Assembly: GCF_019880555.1 (NCBI RefSeq)
Contig: NZ_JAINVU010000005.1
Coordinates: 1-64,000 of the forward strand
Length of the DNA: 64,000 bases
Direction: 5' to 3'
Origin: Hephaestia mangrovi
GTDB lineage: Bacteria; Pseudomonadota; Alphaproteobacteria; Sphingomonadales; Sphingomonadaceae
Shown here in pieces: positions 41,006 through 50,500 of the stretch (its first letter is position 1; every line of letters begins with the position of its first letter). The position numbers and the translations under genes are program-made. The notes under the pieces were generated by a model that was not told the origin of the DNA, did no database searches, and saw only the letters and a program-made list of their open reading frames with translations.

Positions 41006-41830
41006 TCAGGCGGGATCGAAATCGGTGGCGATCGTGATGTCGCGCCAGGCGTCGATGTCGCGGCGGAAGGCGGCAAGCTTCCGCTCGGCGATTGCGTGCG
41101 CCGCAGGGCCGAGCGGCAGGTGGAGCGGCGCGTCCGCGGCGTCGACCGCCTGCAGGATCACGGTGACCGCCTTGTCCGGATCGCCCGCCTGGTTGCCGTT
41201 GCCCTTGTCGCGATACTGCTTGCGCGAGCTCGCGGCATATTCGGGCATTTCGTTGGCCGCCATGGCGATAGACCGGCCCAGGAAATCGGTGCGGAACGGC
41301 CCGGGTTCGACGATGAGCACGCGAATGCCCAGCGGCTTCAGTTCGCCGGCGAGCGCCTCGGAAATCCCTTCCACCGCGAATTTGGCGGCATGATAATAGC
41401 CCCCGCCGCCCCGGCCCTCGATCCCCGCGCCGGACGACATGCTGACGATCATTCCTCCCGAGCGCCGCAGGACCGGCAGCGCGGCTCTGGTGGTTTCGAT
41501 CAGCCCGAACACGTTGACCTCGAACATCGGCCGATATTCCTCGGGCGTGGCTTCCTCGATCGCGCCGAACAGCGCGTAACCCGCATTATTCACGAGCACG
41601 TCGAACCCGCCAAAGGTGCCGACCGCTTGCGCGACGACTGCCTTGGCCGCCGCCGGATCGGTCACGTCCAGCGGCAGGGTGAGCATCCGGCCATCGAACG
41701 GCTCGGCCATATGCGCGATCGTTTCGACGTTGCGCGCCGTAGCGATGACCCGGTCGCCGCGCCGTGCCGCGGCGAGGGCGAGCCGCTGGCCGAAGCCGCT
41801 CGAGCAGCCGGTGATGAGCCAGGTTTTCAT
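41006..41830 (-). CDS. SDR-family oxidoreductase
   Basis: This 274-residue classical short-chain dehydrogenase has the cofactor motif TGCSSGFGQRLA at the start, Arg residues after strand 2 (ATARNVET) that favour NADP(H), NNAGYALFG, catalytic Ser in VSMSSGAG, YYHAAKFAVEGISEAL (Tyr-x-x-x-Lys) and VEPGPFRTDF. The TGCSSGFG form plus the 3' region with YRDKGNGNQAGDPDKAV is common in a subgroup annotated only as SDR oxidoreductase. It lies between an epoxide-hydrolase-like gene and an EthD gene. Confidence 0.9.
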   Translation of the reverse strand: MKTWLITGCSSGFGQRLALAAARRGDRVIATARNVETIAHMAEPFDGRMLTLPLDVTDPAAAKAVVAQAVGTFGGFDVLVNNAGYALFGAIEEATPEEYRPMFEVNVFGLIETTRAALPVLRRSGGMIVSMSSGAGIEGRGGGGYYHAAKFAVEGISEALAGELKPLGIRVLIVEPGPFRTDFLGRSIAMAANEMPEYAASSRKQYRDKGNGNQAGDPDKAVTVILQAVDAADAPLHLPLGPAAHAIAERKLAAFRRDIDAWRDITIATDFDPA

Positions 41831-41872
41831 GACATACGCTCCACTGGTTTTCAGACGATGACGGCACGCCGC

Positions 41873-42172
41873 TCAGAGCGGCTGCAGGACGCTGCGCTGG
41901 GGTTGGACGGCGGTGACGATGGCGACGTCCGCCATGACCCGAGCCGTCTCCGGCGCCTGGAGCGCCGCTTCCATGGCCGCCATGTCTCCGAAGTTGACGA
42001 CGCCCACGGCGATCAGCCCGGCACCGTCCGCTTGCGGGAAGAAGCCAGCCGCACTGATGAGACCATAGGGACCCCAACTTTCCCGCACGAGCGGGAAGTG
42101 CACGTTGATCCAATGATCGCGGTCGAACGGCGTATGCACATCACCCGCATAGGTCACCAGCATCGTGATCAT
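41873..42172 (-). CDS. EthD-domain protein
   Basis: This is a 99-residue ferredoxin-like alpha+beta dimeric-barrel protein of the EthD family. MITMLVTYAGDVHTPFDRDH begins the first strand, with the conserved DRDHWINVHFPLVRESWGPY (H-x-x-x-H-x-P) and the second-half strand IAVGVVNFGDMAAMEAALQA. The family includes small decarboxylases, cyclases and helper proteins of P450 ether degradation. ATG 42172 is chosen because the strand begins there; the open frame from 42304 is shadow. It is the first gene of the minus-strand catabolic run, 42 bases before the SDR start. Confidence 0.85.
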   Translation of the reverse strand: MITMLVTYAGDVHTPFDRDHWINVHFPLVRESWGPYGLISAAGFFPQADGAGLIAVGVVNFGDMAAMEAALQAPETARVMADVAIVTAVQPQRSVLQPL

Positions 42173-42647
42173 CCTCGAGTCCTTGTTCGCGAGCGCCCGA
42201 ACCTCCCGCGGCAATCTGCTACCGCCTCGAGTTCGATCGGCTCCTTTCCAACGATGACGGCAATTTAGATGCTTGAATTTGTTCTTGAACGGCCAGTATT
42301 GCACGCTTGCCGTTCAGATTTGTGCGGGTGGTCTGAAGGCGCGGGCCGCCGGCCTTTGCAGTCTGATGTCTGCCCATCTCCGGGAGCGCAAATCCTTCAG
42401 GCCGGTCGTATGCCACCATTGATGCCGAGCATTGCCCGTACACTATCGTTCTCCGGTGCCAGCGGTGCGAGCGACAGGATTCGGCGGAAGCTGCCGTTGG
42501 AAGCGCGACTGCCCAGCGACGCATTTTGGTCGAATGCCGCCGGCTCCGGAAGCCACCTCAGCCGCGTCCGCAGGCGCCGACAGAGCGGTCGTTTCCAGTC
42601 CAGATCAGGGCCGTTATAACCTGCCGTAAATTCAACTTCGCATAGTA
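42173..42647. other. Intergenic region upstream of the EthD gene
   Basis: No supported gene in 475 bases. A minus-strand open frame at 42397-42651 and plus-strand frames are rich in Arg and Pro with no family-like pattern. The promoter of the catabolic run should lie at its left end. Confidence 0.5.
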
Positions 42648-43325
42648 TCACGCGGTCGCGACCCAGCCACGGAAACTGAAGGCGGCATAGAAAAGAGCGA
42701 TCTCGCGGAACCCCGCTTGTTCGAGCAACGCCTCTTCCTCGGCCGCCGAGAGGATCGGCAACTGCTTGCCCATCATTTGCGCGGAACGGGATGCTCCGGC
42801 GACATCTTGCACGCCCCGATCCGCAAACAGGACCGAACGGGCGAGCCAGTCCTGCGGTTCGCTTCCCTGCGGATAGCTGTGATGAGCAACGATAAGCCGC
42901 GCGCCAGGCTTCATGCGGCGGCGAATGTCCCGCAACACCGCCAACCTTTCTTCCCGCTCAAGGAAGTGCAGCGTCAGCAGACAGGCCGCGCCGTTGAACG
43001 GGCCTTGCGGTGCCGCCTCCATATAGCCCTCCCGGAGGTCGACACGAGTCAGGAGCGGCCCGAGAATTTCCCGCGCCAGATCGAGCATTTCCGCCGAGGG
43101 GTCGACACCGACCAACCGCCAGCCGGGCTGCGCTTCGGTGAATGCCTTGAGTTCCAGACCGCCCCCGGCACCATAGACGAGGATATCAGCGTCCCGCGGC
43201 GCGCGCTCCGCCAGCAGGAGCACGGCCATGCGATGGAGATCGGCATAACCAGGCACCTTGCGCGGCGTATCTTCGGCGTAGCGGGCAACAGCGGCCGCAT
43301 CGGTAAAGGGACGCAGCGTGTCCAT
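42648..43325 (-). CDS. Class I SAM-dependent methyltransferase
   Basis: This 225-residue Rossmann methyltransferase has the SAM motif ILVYGAGGGLELKAF with the acidic LVGVDPSAEMLDLA at the end of strand 2, FNGAACLLTLHFL as motif II and an RRMKPGARLIVAHHS post-III block. The VYGAGGGLEL form is close to CmoA-like and small-molecule methyltransferases. It follows the flavoenzyme gene after three bases in an operon started by an Rrf2 regulator. The substrate is not evident; redox-linked methylation of a xenobiotic or metalloid is possible. Confidence 0.85.
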   Translation of the reverse strand: MDTLRPFTDAAAVARYAEDTPRKVPGYADLHRMAVLLLAERAPRDADILVYGAGGGLELKAFTEAQPGWRLVGVDPSAEMLDLAREILGPLLTRVDLREGYMEAAPQGPFNGAACLLTLHFLEREERLAVLRDIRRRMKPGARLIVAHHSYPQGSEPQDWLARSVLFADRGVQDVAGASRSAQMMGKQLPILSAAEEEALLEQAGFREIALFYAAFSFRGWVATA

Positions 43326-43328
43326 CGT

Positions 43329-44222
43329 TCAACCGAAGACGAGCGCGCGGTGCGCCGATGTACCTGCCGTGACGCCGTCGGCGACGGCCCAACTGACGCT
43401 GTGAGGCGCACGAGCGATATCGCCGGCTGCATATAGGCCCGGAACCGTTGTCAGCTTGTCACCATCAGTGTGGATGATCGGCCCCATCGGACCGTCGTCG
43501 ATCCGGGCACCGAGTTGTTCTGCAACCGGACTGTTCAGGCACGAGCGCGGCGCTATGTAGAGCGCGGAGACAGCGCTGCTCCTGCCGTCAGCCAATTCGA
43601 CCGCGGACAGGTCCGTTCCTTCTCCTGCCAATCCCAGAACGGGAGGCGGCTCGATCCTGACACCGCACGCATAAAGCTGAGCGGCCTCATCCCCGGACAG
43701 TTCCGCTCCGTTCAGATAGAGCGTCGTCGGCCCCCATTCGGTGATCAACTGGGCCTGATGGATAGACATAGGCGTGCGGTAGAGCACCCCCAACTGCTGG
43801 CCGCCGAACTCGAAACCGTGACAATAAGGGCAGTGCAGGACGGTCTTCCCCCATCGCTCCTGCAAACCCGGAAGATCGGGCAGTTCGTCGCGTAGACCAA
43901 AAGCCAAAATCAACTTGCGCGCCGTGATTTCCTCTCCACTCGAGAGAGTGACCGCAAAGCCATCCTCAATGGCCCGCGCCTCGCTCGCCCGTGCATCCGT
44001 CAACTCGACGCTCTCATAGGCCTGAAGCTGCGCGCGCGCTGTCGCAAGAATCTCAGCGGGGTTGCTGCCGTCCTGCCCCAGGAAACCATGCGAGGCCTCC
44101 GCGAACCGATTACGCGGCTTGCCGGTATCGAGAACCCGGACACTGCGGCGCGCCCGCACCAGATAGGTCGCGGCCGCAAGGCCCGCAAAGCCGCCGCCTA
44201 CGATGATAGCATCATGCTGCAT
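43329..44222 (-). CDS. Thioredoxin-reductase-like FAD oxidoreductase
   Basis: This is a 297-residue two-domain pyridine nucleotide-disulfide oxidoreductase. The FAD motif [20 protein letters not shown] opens the protein, the redox pair is CPYCHG (about 133-136) and the closing FAD block is [10 protein letters not shown]. The NADPH domain lacks a clean GxGxxA motif ([15 protein letters not shown] stands in its place), as in the thioredoxin-reductase-like, non-NADPH-specific group. It overlaps the Rrf2 gene by 11 bases and precedes a methyltransferase by three. It may reduce a small thiol or dithiol product rather than thioredoxin. Confidence 0.88.
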   Translation of the reverse strand: MQHDAIIVGGGFAGLAAATYLVRARRSVRVLDTGKPRNRFAEASHGFLGQDGSNPAEILATARAQLQAYESVELTDARASEARAIEDGFAVTLSSGEEITARKLILAFGLRDELPDLPGLQERWGKTVLHCPYCHGFEFGGQQLGVLYRTPMSIHQAQLITEWGPTTLYLNGAELSGDEAAQLYACGVRIEPPPVLGLAGEGTDLSAVELADGRSSAVSALYIAPRSCLNSPVAEQLGARIDDGPMGPIIHTDGDKLTTVPGLYAAGDIARAPHSVSWAVADGVTAGTSAHRALVFG

Positions 44223-44676
44223 GCGAGGTCTCCAGCGTGATTGCGCCGCCGCGTTCGGTGAGGCGCGCGTGAAAATCGGCGTTCAATTGCGCCAGGGTGA
44301 TTTCGCCGAACCGGCGCAGCAGCAAGGTCTCGGCGTCGTCGAAGGCCTGCCCCAGCGCAGCATTGACGGCCCGTTCGACCAGACAGCCAGGCGCATCGGT
44401 GCGATTGCCCATGGCCAGTATCTCCGGTCGCCCCAGTGCGTTGTAGATGTCGCGCATCGTGACGGCCTCAAGATCGCAAGCGATCGTCCAACCGCCGCCA
44501 TGCCCTTTTTCGGAACGCACGAAGCCCTGCTCGCGCAGTCCGGCCATGATGCGGCGGATCACGACCGGGTTGGTATCCATCGCGCGGGCCAGCGTTTCGG
44601 ATGTCTTAGGGCCGGACTGTTCCGCCATGTGCAGCAGCACATGGAGCACGCCCGACAATCGGATATCTCTTCTCAT
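44212..44676 (-). CDS. Rrf2-family regulator with a single cysteine
   Basis: This is a 154-residue Rrf2-family winged-helix regulator: [20 protein letters not shown], helix-turn-helix [20 protein letters not shown] and wing [18 protein letters not shown]. It lacks the three-Cys Fe-S cluster of NsrR and IscR; only one Cys in the effector loop ([11 protein letters not shown]) plus one in the wing remain, as in thiol- or aldehyde-sensing members such as YwnA-type and SaiR-like proteins. It leads an operon with a flavoenzyme and a methyltransferase. A perfect palindrome covers its start codon, which suggests tight autoregulation. Confidence 0.9.
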   Translation of the reverse strand: MRRDIRLSGVLHVLLHMAEQSGPKTSETLARAMDTNPVVIRRIMAGLREQGFVRSEKGHGGGWTIACDLEAVTMRDIYNALGRPEILAMGNRTDAPGCLVERAVNAALGQAFDDAETLLLRRFGEITLAQLNADFHARLTERGGAITLETSHAA

Positions 44677-44689
44677 GTAACTTTACATG
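44674..44689 (-). promoter_or_regulatory. Perfect palindrome over the Rrf2 start codon
   Basis: CATGTAA (44674-44680) and TTACATG (44683-44689) form a perfect 7-2-7 inverted repeat. Its left arm contains the start codon of the Rrf2 gene, and a TTGACA-like box lies 18 bases upstream (44707-44712, minus strand). Occupation by the regulator would block both promoter and initiation. Binding is inferred from the position and the palindrome. Confidence 0.65.
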
Positions 44690-45084
44690 ATACGTGATAA
44701 CCGTAATGTCAACGGCGGTCCGTTTCGATGCGAATCTGCTACCTTATATCTGCAAGGGGTGGGGTAGATCGCCAACATTGCTGACGCTCGGGGGTCGAAG
44801 CGAGGTTCCCCATACCGGTCATTCGTTCATCGCATTTTCCGACTACCGAAATGGCTTAGTTCGGGGCGGCTTGCTGATCGTCCGGCTTACAACGACGGAA
44901 GTCGGAAAGCTGTCGATTGCCTGCCGCCAAACAACTCAAGCGTTCCCTCGCTAGCAAGTTATTGACGTTACCTACAATGCTGGCCGGATGCTTGGGGCAC
45001 GCGCACCATACAGAACTGACCCGAACTGCCGCAGCCCCTCGTCGAGCTTGCAGCAAGACATATGCTCCTCCTCGCGGAAGGCAG
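44690..45084. other. Intergenic region with a dispersed repeat block
   Basis: No supported gene. The 18 bases ACCGGTCATTCGTTCATC at 44814-44831 are identical to 3751-3768 in another gap. The rest shows no hairpin or domain-like frame. Confidence 0.5.
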
Positions 45085-46845
45085 CTAGTGATTTGCCTGT
45101 CTGGGATGAGACTGGCTCGCGATCCATGCCGTCACGTGACGCCGTAATTCATTCAACGGCACCACACCTTCTTCCAGGACAACCTGATTGAACGCCTTCA
45201 GATCGAACCGCTTGCCGAGTTGGCGCTCCGCCTCGTCGCGCAGGGCAAAGATCACCAGAGCACCGCTGTCATAAGCCGTCAGTTGCCCGGGCATCACCGC
45301 GATCCGATCGACTTCGGCGTCAGCCGATTTTCGGGTGAAGCGTCCCGTCGACATCAGATATTTGATCGCCTGCGCGCGCGTCCAGTGGAAGGTATGGAGA
45401 CCTGGATCGACGACCATGCCTCTCGCCGGCCAGATGCGTCGCAGGATTGCTGCGTTCGGTGTATCATAGATTCCGGCCTCCTCGGCCATGCCTTCGGCAT
45501 AGCGCGCCCAGCCTTCCTGGTAGGCGGCGTTCGAGATCAATTTCGACAAGCGAGTGGCGGGACTGATCTCGCGCGCGAAGGCGATCTGGAGATGATGGCC
45601 GGGAAGGCTCTCATGCGCCACGACAATTTCCGCTTCCGCCCGCGTCTCGCTAGCCCAGTTGCCGAGTTCGATCCTGTATATCGCAGGCTTCGTCGTATCG
45701 GGCTGGATGTCGAGGTGAGAGGAAACCCCGGCTGCTTCTTCGAAGGCGCGCTCGGGCTCGACGACCACATCCTGCTTCGGCAACTGGCCGATCAGCGATG
45801 CGGCCGTCTTCGACTTGGCGCGCGCAAGAAAATGCCGCGAGAAAGCGAGCAGCTCATCTCTTGATTTGAAATGCTCGCCGGGCGCGGCCTTCACTCGGCT
45901 CAACGTTGTCGGAATATCGGAAGTCCCGTAGAGTTCGCGACCCAGGCGCAAGACCTTCGCACTGTTCGCGGCAACGGTCTGTTGTCCAAGCGCGAAAACC
46001 TCCCCAGGTGAACGGTTGAGTGTCGTTTCCGCGCGCAGGAAGGCGCGATAGCAAGCCGGTCCATTGGGAAGGTCGGATATCGCGACGCCGACACGCGCGC
46101 GTGGCAAATAGGTCAGCTTCAGGAATTGGCCGTAGCGCTTCAACGCGGGATCGATGCGTTCGACAATCAGTTGCCGGAAAGCTGCCTTGAACTCGGCGTC
46201 GTTCGAGCGTGCCGCGGGAGAGAAGAAGGGTGATTTCTCCGGCACGCCGGTCGCAAGGCCATTCATCTGCCGAATGACGCGCCTGACGACAGACTTCGGC
46301 GCTGTATAGCCTTGGTCGAGGCCACGCTTCAGATTGGCGATCTCGACATCGACATAGGTGGGCAGGCTGGCCCAGCGCCGAAGTGCCTGCGCGCGTTGGT
46401 CGGGGGTATCGATCGGTTGAGCGTCAGCAACGTCAGCGAACGTCGATTGCCAGCCATCGAAGTGATTGACGTTCCACAACTCTCTCTTGCAGACGCGCAA
46501 TTGCAGGTCGCTCTCGAGCTTTTCGCGCAATCTCGCGTATGTCGGCATCGCGGCGGGCGGCAAGGTTGAAGCGTCCAGCTTCAGCAGTGCTTGCAGGTCT
46601 TCCCGCTCTTCCCGTGCGAACGACGCAATAGCCGCCGGTGTCCGGTCTTCAAATCGATCATGGACCGTCGTGGCCAAGCCCGCTTCGTAAGCAAGTGTCG
46701 GATCGTGGGCGAGATCCTGATCGACAAACCGGTTCGCGAGCGCATCCAGTTGTTGCGTCGGCGATTGCAAGTCCCTCGATGCGTTAGCCGATGCGGATGC
46801 CGCCAAAACGGCCAACAGGCTCGCATAGTGTGCGGGTTTGAACAT
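45085..46845 (-). CDS. Secreted DUF885 protein (putative metallopeptidase)
   Basis: This is an exported protein of about 586 residues. A signal peptide (HYASLLAVLAASASANA) is followed by a largely helical body matching DUF885. The zinc-site motif HESLPGHH (about 405-412) and the helper segment AYQEGWARYAEGMAEEAGIY, with a downstream Glu, resemble thermolysin-like M32/M3-type gluzincins with an H-E-x-x-x-G-H-H variant. Peptidase activity is therefore plausible but unproven for the family. ATG 46845 has TTGGGAG five bases upstream. It stands alone, divergent from a gap and convergent to nothing. Periplasmic location is inferred. Confidence 0.85.
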   Translation of the reverse strand: MFKPAHYASLLAVLAASASANASRDLQSPTQQLDALANRFVDQDLAHDPTLAYEAGLATTVHDRFEDRTPAAIASFAREEREDLQALLKLDASTLPPAAMPTYARLREKLESDLQLRVCKRELWNVNHFDGWQSTFADVADAQPIDTPDQRAQALRRWASLPTYVDVEIANLKRGLDQGYTAPKSVVRRVIRQMNGLATGVPEKSPFFSPAARSNDAEFKAAFRQLIVERIDPALKRYGQFLKLTYLPRARVGVAISDLPNGPACYRAFLRAETTLNRSPGEVFALGQQTVAANSAKVLRLGRELYGTSDIPTTLSRVKAAPGEHFKSRDELLAFSRHFLARAKSKTAASLIGQLPKQDVVVEPERAFEEAAGVSSHLDIQPDTTKPAIYRIELGNWASETRAEAEIVVAHESLPGHHLQIAFAREISPATRLSKLISNAAYQEGWARYAEGMAEEAGIYDTPNAAILRRIWPARGMVVDPGLHTFHWTRAQAIKYLMSTGRFTRKSADAEVDRIAVMPGQLTAYDSGALVIFALRDEAERQLGKRFDLKAFNQVVLEEGVVPLNELRRHVTAWIASQSHPRQANH

Positions 46846-46857
46846 CCAAACTCCCAA

Positions 46858-47401
46858 TGCCTATCTCGCGTCAGCGCGGCCTTGCGATCCATCATTCGGC
46901 CTCAATGGACGCGCCTAACTCGGACAGTGCTCCGTTCTTGTGCCTCGCCCGTACCGACGCTGCGTTTCGGTGTCACCCCCCAGCACGTTATCGCGACAAT
47001 GTGTCAACCATGCCTCGGAGAAAGCAGGCGCTCAGTGAAACACAATCCGCCTCTCATCCTCGGAGGTCGCTTATCTTCCCCAAGGGGCGTCGCCCGTTAA
47101 ATCAAAGAGCGCAGTAAAATGCCCGTTGATGAAGAGGCCCGCTACGTCTGCTGCAGAATTCCATTACGAGAGTACAGATGCGTTTTCGGGCATTGCGTTG
47201 ACTTTGCGCAGATCAAACGCCTTTACGTTTTGATGATTCTGATACGGTGTCAGATTGAGCAGATACATGAAGGACGAGTCGTCGTCCCGCTCGAACACGA
47301 CGCCCTGCCTACCGCGATGATCCGCCGCGCGTTCATAGATATCAATCATGGACAGAACGTCGCGCGGTGGCCTGCTGCCGGGTTGATGGACGCCGAGATA
47401 G
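46858..47401. other. Gap before the mobile island, no supported gene
   Basis: About 540 bases without a supported gene. A 61-codon minus-strand frame (47164-47349, MIDIYERAADHRGRQGVVFE...) and a 95-codon plus-strand frame overlap each other; neither has a recognised domain. Average base composition is lower in GC than the neighbours. Confidence 0.45.
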
Positions 47402-47490
47402 GCTAAATCGGGCTACCCCAGCTTCGCGTTCGAAGTCGATGGGGCTGAGGTAACCGAGGATCGAGAGGCGCCGGTCGGCAGTCGCCAACA
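47402..47490 (-). pseudogene. IS3-family transposase fragment
   Basis: On the minus strand the segment reads ADRRLSILGYLSPIDFEREA followed by GVARF. The GYLSP-x-x-FE block is the C-terminal signature of IS3/IS150-type OrfB transposases. Only about 30 codons remain and no terminal repeats were seen, so this is a scar of a lost element at the left edge of the defence island. It is a different lineage from the element at 1-127. Confidence 0.6.
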
Positions 47491-47593
47491 TACCAGACGT
47501 TCGACCGCCTGCTTTCAATCTGCAGAAGCGGTCAATCGTTCAGGCGCCCGCGGCACTGCTGCTCATTAGAACAGCGATCGCTTGACACCGTCA

Positions 47594-50500
47594 TCACCGT
47601 ATCCTCGCCGCTCGTTCACTGATTTGCCTGTTTTGGTCCAAACGTAGCCGGTTAGCATGCGAGGCGATTGCATGGCCCGCGAGGTAGCGATCGTTCAGAA
47701 TGCCCATAGCGTTGAACCGCAGGCGATCCGAGGGCGAACTCAGCAATCGCTCAATGTGATCGATTTGCTCGCGATTCAGTTCTGGCTTTTGCCGCAATAT
47801 CTCGCCCAACTCATGTGGCGAGAGCTTCTCGCTCTCGACATCGGTGAGAAATCCGTCGAAGGCTTCGGACGTGGCCAAGATCACCTTCCGGAACCGCGCA
47901 TTGCCCACGTCCTTGACATCAGATCGACTGTCGCCGCGCGCCAGCGAGATCACTTTGCCGTCTTCCCCGAGCGCGATAAGCGCGCGCGCTAGCGCCGCGC
48001 GAGGACTTTGTGGGATCACACCGCCGCCCTGCGGATAGGGTTCCTCATGCCTAAGCCAATGCTGCCAGCTCCGGTCGATGATCGTCGTCGCGCCCATCGC
48101 AGCGAAGGCTTCGGGGCACAGCTCAGCCAAATGCTCGGCAAGTTCCGCTGCTGCGCATGCGACCTCGACTTCGGACGCGAACAAGCCAGACTCGAGCACG
48201 TCCATCAGATCTTGCGTGAGCGGCGCACGCCACATCACGAGTCCCTTGAACAGGTACTGCGAACCGCGGCGAAGCGGCCGTTCCAATTGGGTCATCGTCA
48301 GTGCGATGCGGGTCGACGGCGGCAGTTCGCCAGCTATGCCCGCGGCCGCCCAGAGCGCGATGCCGTGCCCCTCGCGATAAAGGCGCTCGACGCAGGCCTC
48401 TAGCTCAGGCCCATCCAGGCAGTGTTCGAGCAGATTCGCCGCCATCCAGACGATCCAGCGAGACGAATGATGAACGGCGGATTCGATCTTGATGAGGTCG
48501 ACTTCGTGATCGCGTGCGGAGTTCCACGCGGGCATGGGCGGATCGACGCTTTCGAGCAACTGCAGCAGCTGGTAGCGCCATCGCTCATTCTCCGGCTTTT
48601 GCTGTGATTCCCGGAGTATGAACTTGGCCCGGGCAGCCTCGCTTCTTAGCCCGGCAGGGTCGAGCCCGCTGATCGCGGCAAAAATTTGAATCACGTGTTT
48701 AGCTGGTGCGGGATCAAACTGCCTCGTCCACGCCCAGACATCGGAAGCAGGCACTTCCGACATATTGCTCATCTGCACGAAGGCGCTGAGATTGAGCAGG
48801 TGCGTAAAGTCGTCGAAGTCGGCCTCTTCGACCTCATCTCCCGCGAGGGCGTCGAGCACAAACTGGTCGCCGCGCAGTTGAGCCTTTTCCCAGCCGCCTA
48901 GTTCGAGACCTCTGTAAGGATGAGGATCGCGCTCGATGCTGACGTTCCAGCCTTCCAGGTCGATGAGCTCGCGGGCGCGCCTAGCGAATTCAAAGTTATG
49001 CCGAGCGATCAAATTGAAGATCGTACTGATAACCGCTTCAGCGTCGGAGCGCTCGCACCGCATTGCAATGTCCGGGGCAGCGGCTAGCGCCAGTTCGACC
49101 GAGAGGTCGCCGGCCTCGCCACCATGCAGGATCAGGCCTCCGCCCAGACTGGTTTCCATTCCGATGGAGCCGACCGAGATCGTGGGTTCGATCGCCGCGA
49201 CCAGATCGTCGATATCGTAGAAGCGTGGCCCAGCGGCGACGAGACAATTCCAGGCAACCAACCTTGGCCAAGTCTGCGGAATTACACGGACCTTCGCCGC
49301 TTGCGGGGCGACGTCCTCGGGAAAGAGCTTGGCAATGGCAATCAGCGACATGCCTAGGCGAGACGCCTCGGGCTCGCGGTTCTCGCCGACCAAGTCGAAG
49401 ATATTTGTCAGCAGCCGTTCGCGCGTGACCACTGAAATTCGGTCGGGCACCTCGGCGAGAAGGCGGGCGCCGTAAGCCAACTTGTCCGCTAAGCCCGGGC
49501 TGCTCTTTTGCAATCCGGCGATCTGCGCCGCGACCTCCTCAGCAGGGCCGCGCAGACCGGCGAAGCGCAGAACCTCGTTCCATGCGCTGCTCGACATGCA
49601 TTGCTGTAGCGCCTCGTCCTGCCTCGGGCCCTGCAATTCACACAAATGGCGCGCTGCTGCGAATTCGCCGAGGCTCTTGTGGATGAAGCCGTAGACCTGA
49701 ATCTTTCCGCTCCCGACGCGTTCGATCAGGCCTGCGTCTTCCCAATAGGCCAAGGCTGATTGTACGATGCCGATTGCTTTCAGGAAAGGATCGCCCGTTT
49801 CGGCGGCGAGATCCGCGGCGCAGAGACGTTCCATCTCCGAGCATGGCAAGAGGGGGTGTCCCGTTAGGTGCCAGGCCAGGATATCGAGCAAGCGATTGAG
49901 CACCGCGTCGGCGGCAGGCTTTGACACCGAGCGGCGGGGAATGTCGTCGATGAGCGCGAAGATCTGCTCGAACAATATCTCTCGTGTTGCGCCAAGGTTC
50001 TGATAATTGGCCAGGACCGCGGCGGCCATGCCGAGCAGGAGCGGTGTACGCCCGACGATCTCGCGGATTTCTCGGCTCTTCAATTGGTCGGCGACGAACT
50101 TGGACTGTTTGGCCTCAGCACCGTCGTCGGATAGCGCGGCCAGCAATGCCGCGACATGCCTGGGCGCTTCTGATGGCTCAAGCGGCGCGAGATCATAGTG
50201 GCGCCATGCGGCAAAATGCGCGGCGCGGTATCCGACAGGCCGGGTCGTGACGAGAATCCTGCTGTCGGGATAGCCTTGCGCGAACCGCTCAACCCCTTCG
50301 GCGACCGCGTGCTGCAAGTCGCCGCATTCGTCGAGACCATCGCCGAGGAGCAGCCAATTGGACCAGCCGGCGCGCTTTACCTCGTCGGCAGATAGGCCGC
50401 TGCCATCCAGGCCGTGACGGAACACGGCATCTTCAAATGGCAGACCGGCACGCATACTCGCGGCGATCGTCGCGAGACGAATCCTGAGGACCGGAATGCC

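Noticed and set aside
40943-42268. A 441-codon plus-strand frame over the SDR and EthD genes
   Set aside because: Shadow frame, rich in Arg, His and Gly; the minus strand carries intact SDR and EthD motifs.
44707-44712. Standard sigma-70 promoter for the Rrf2 gene
   Set aside because: TTGACA is present, but no good -10 box lies at a 16-18 base distance, so only the palindrome is annotated.
47164-47349. A 61-codon minus-strand frame before the IS3 scrap
   Set aside because: Overlaps an opposite frame of similar length and has no motif or start signal to support it.
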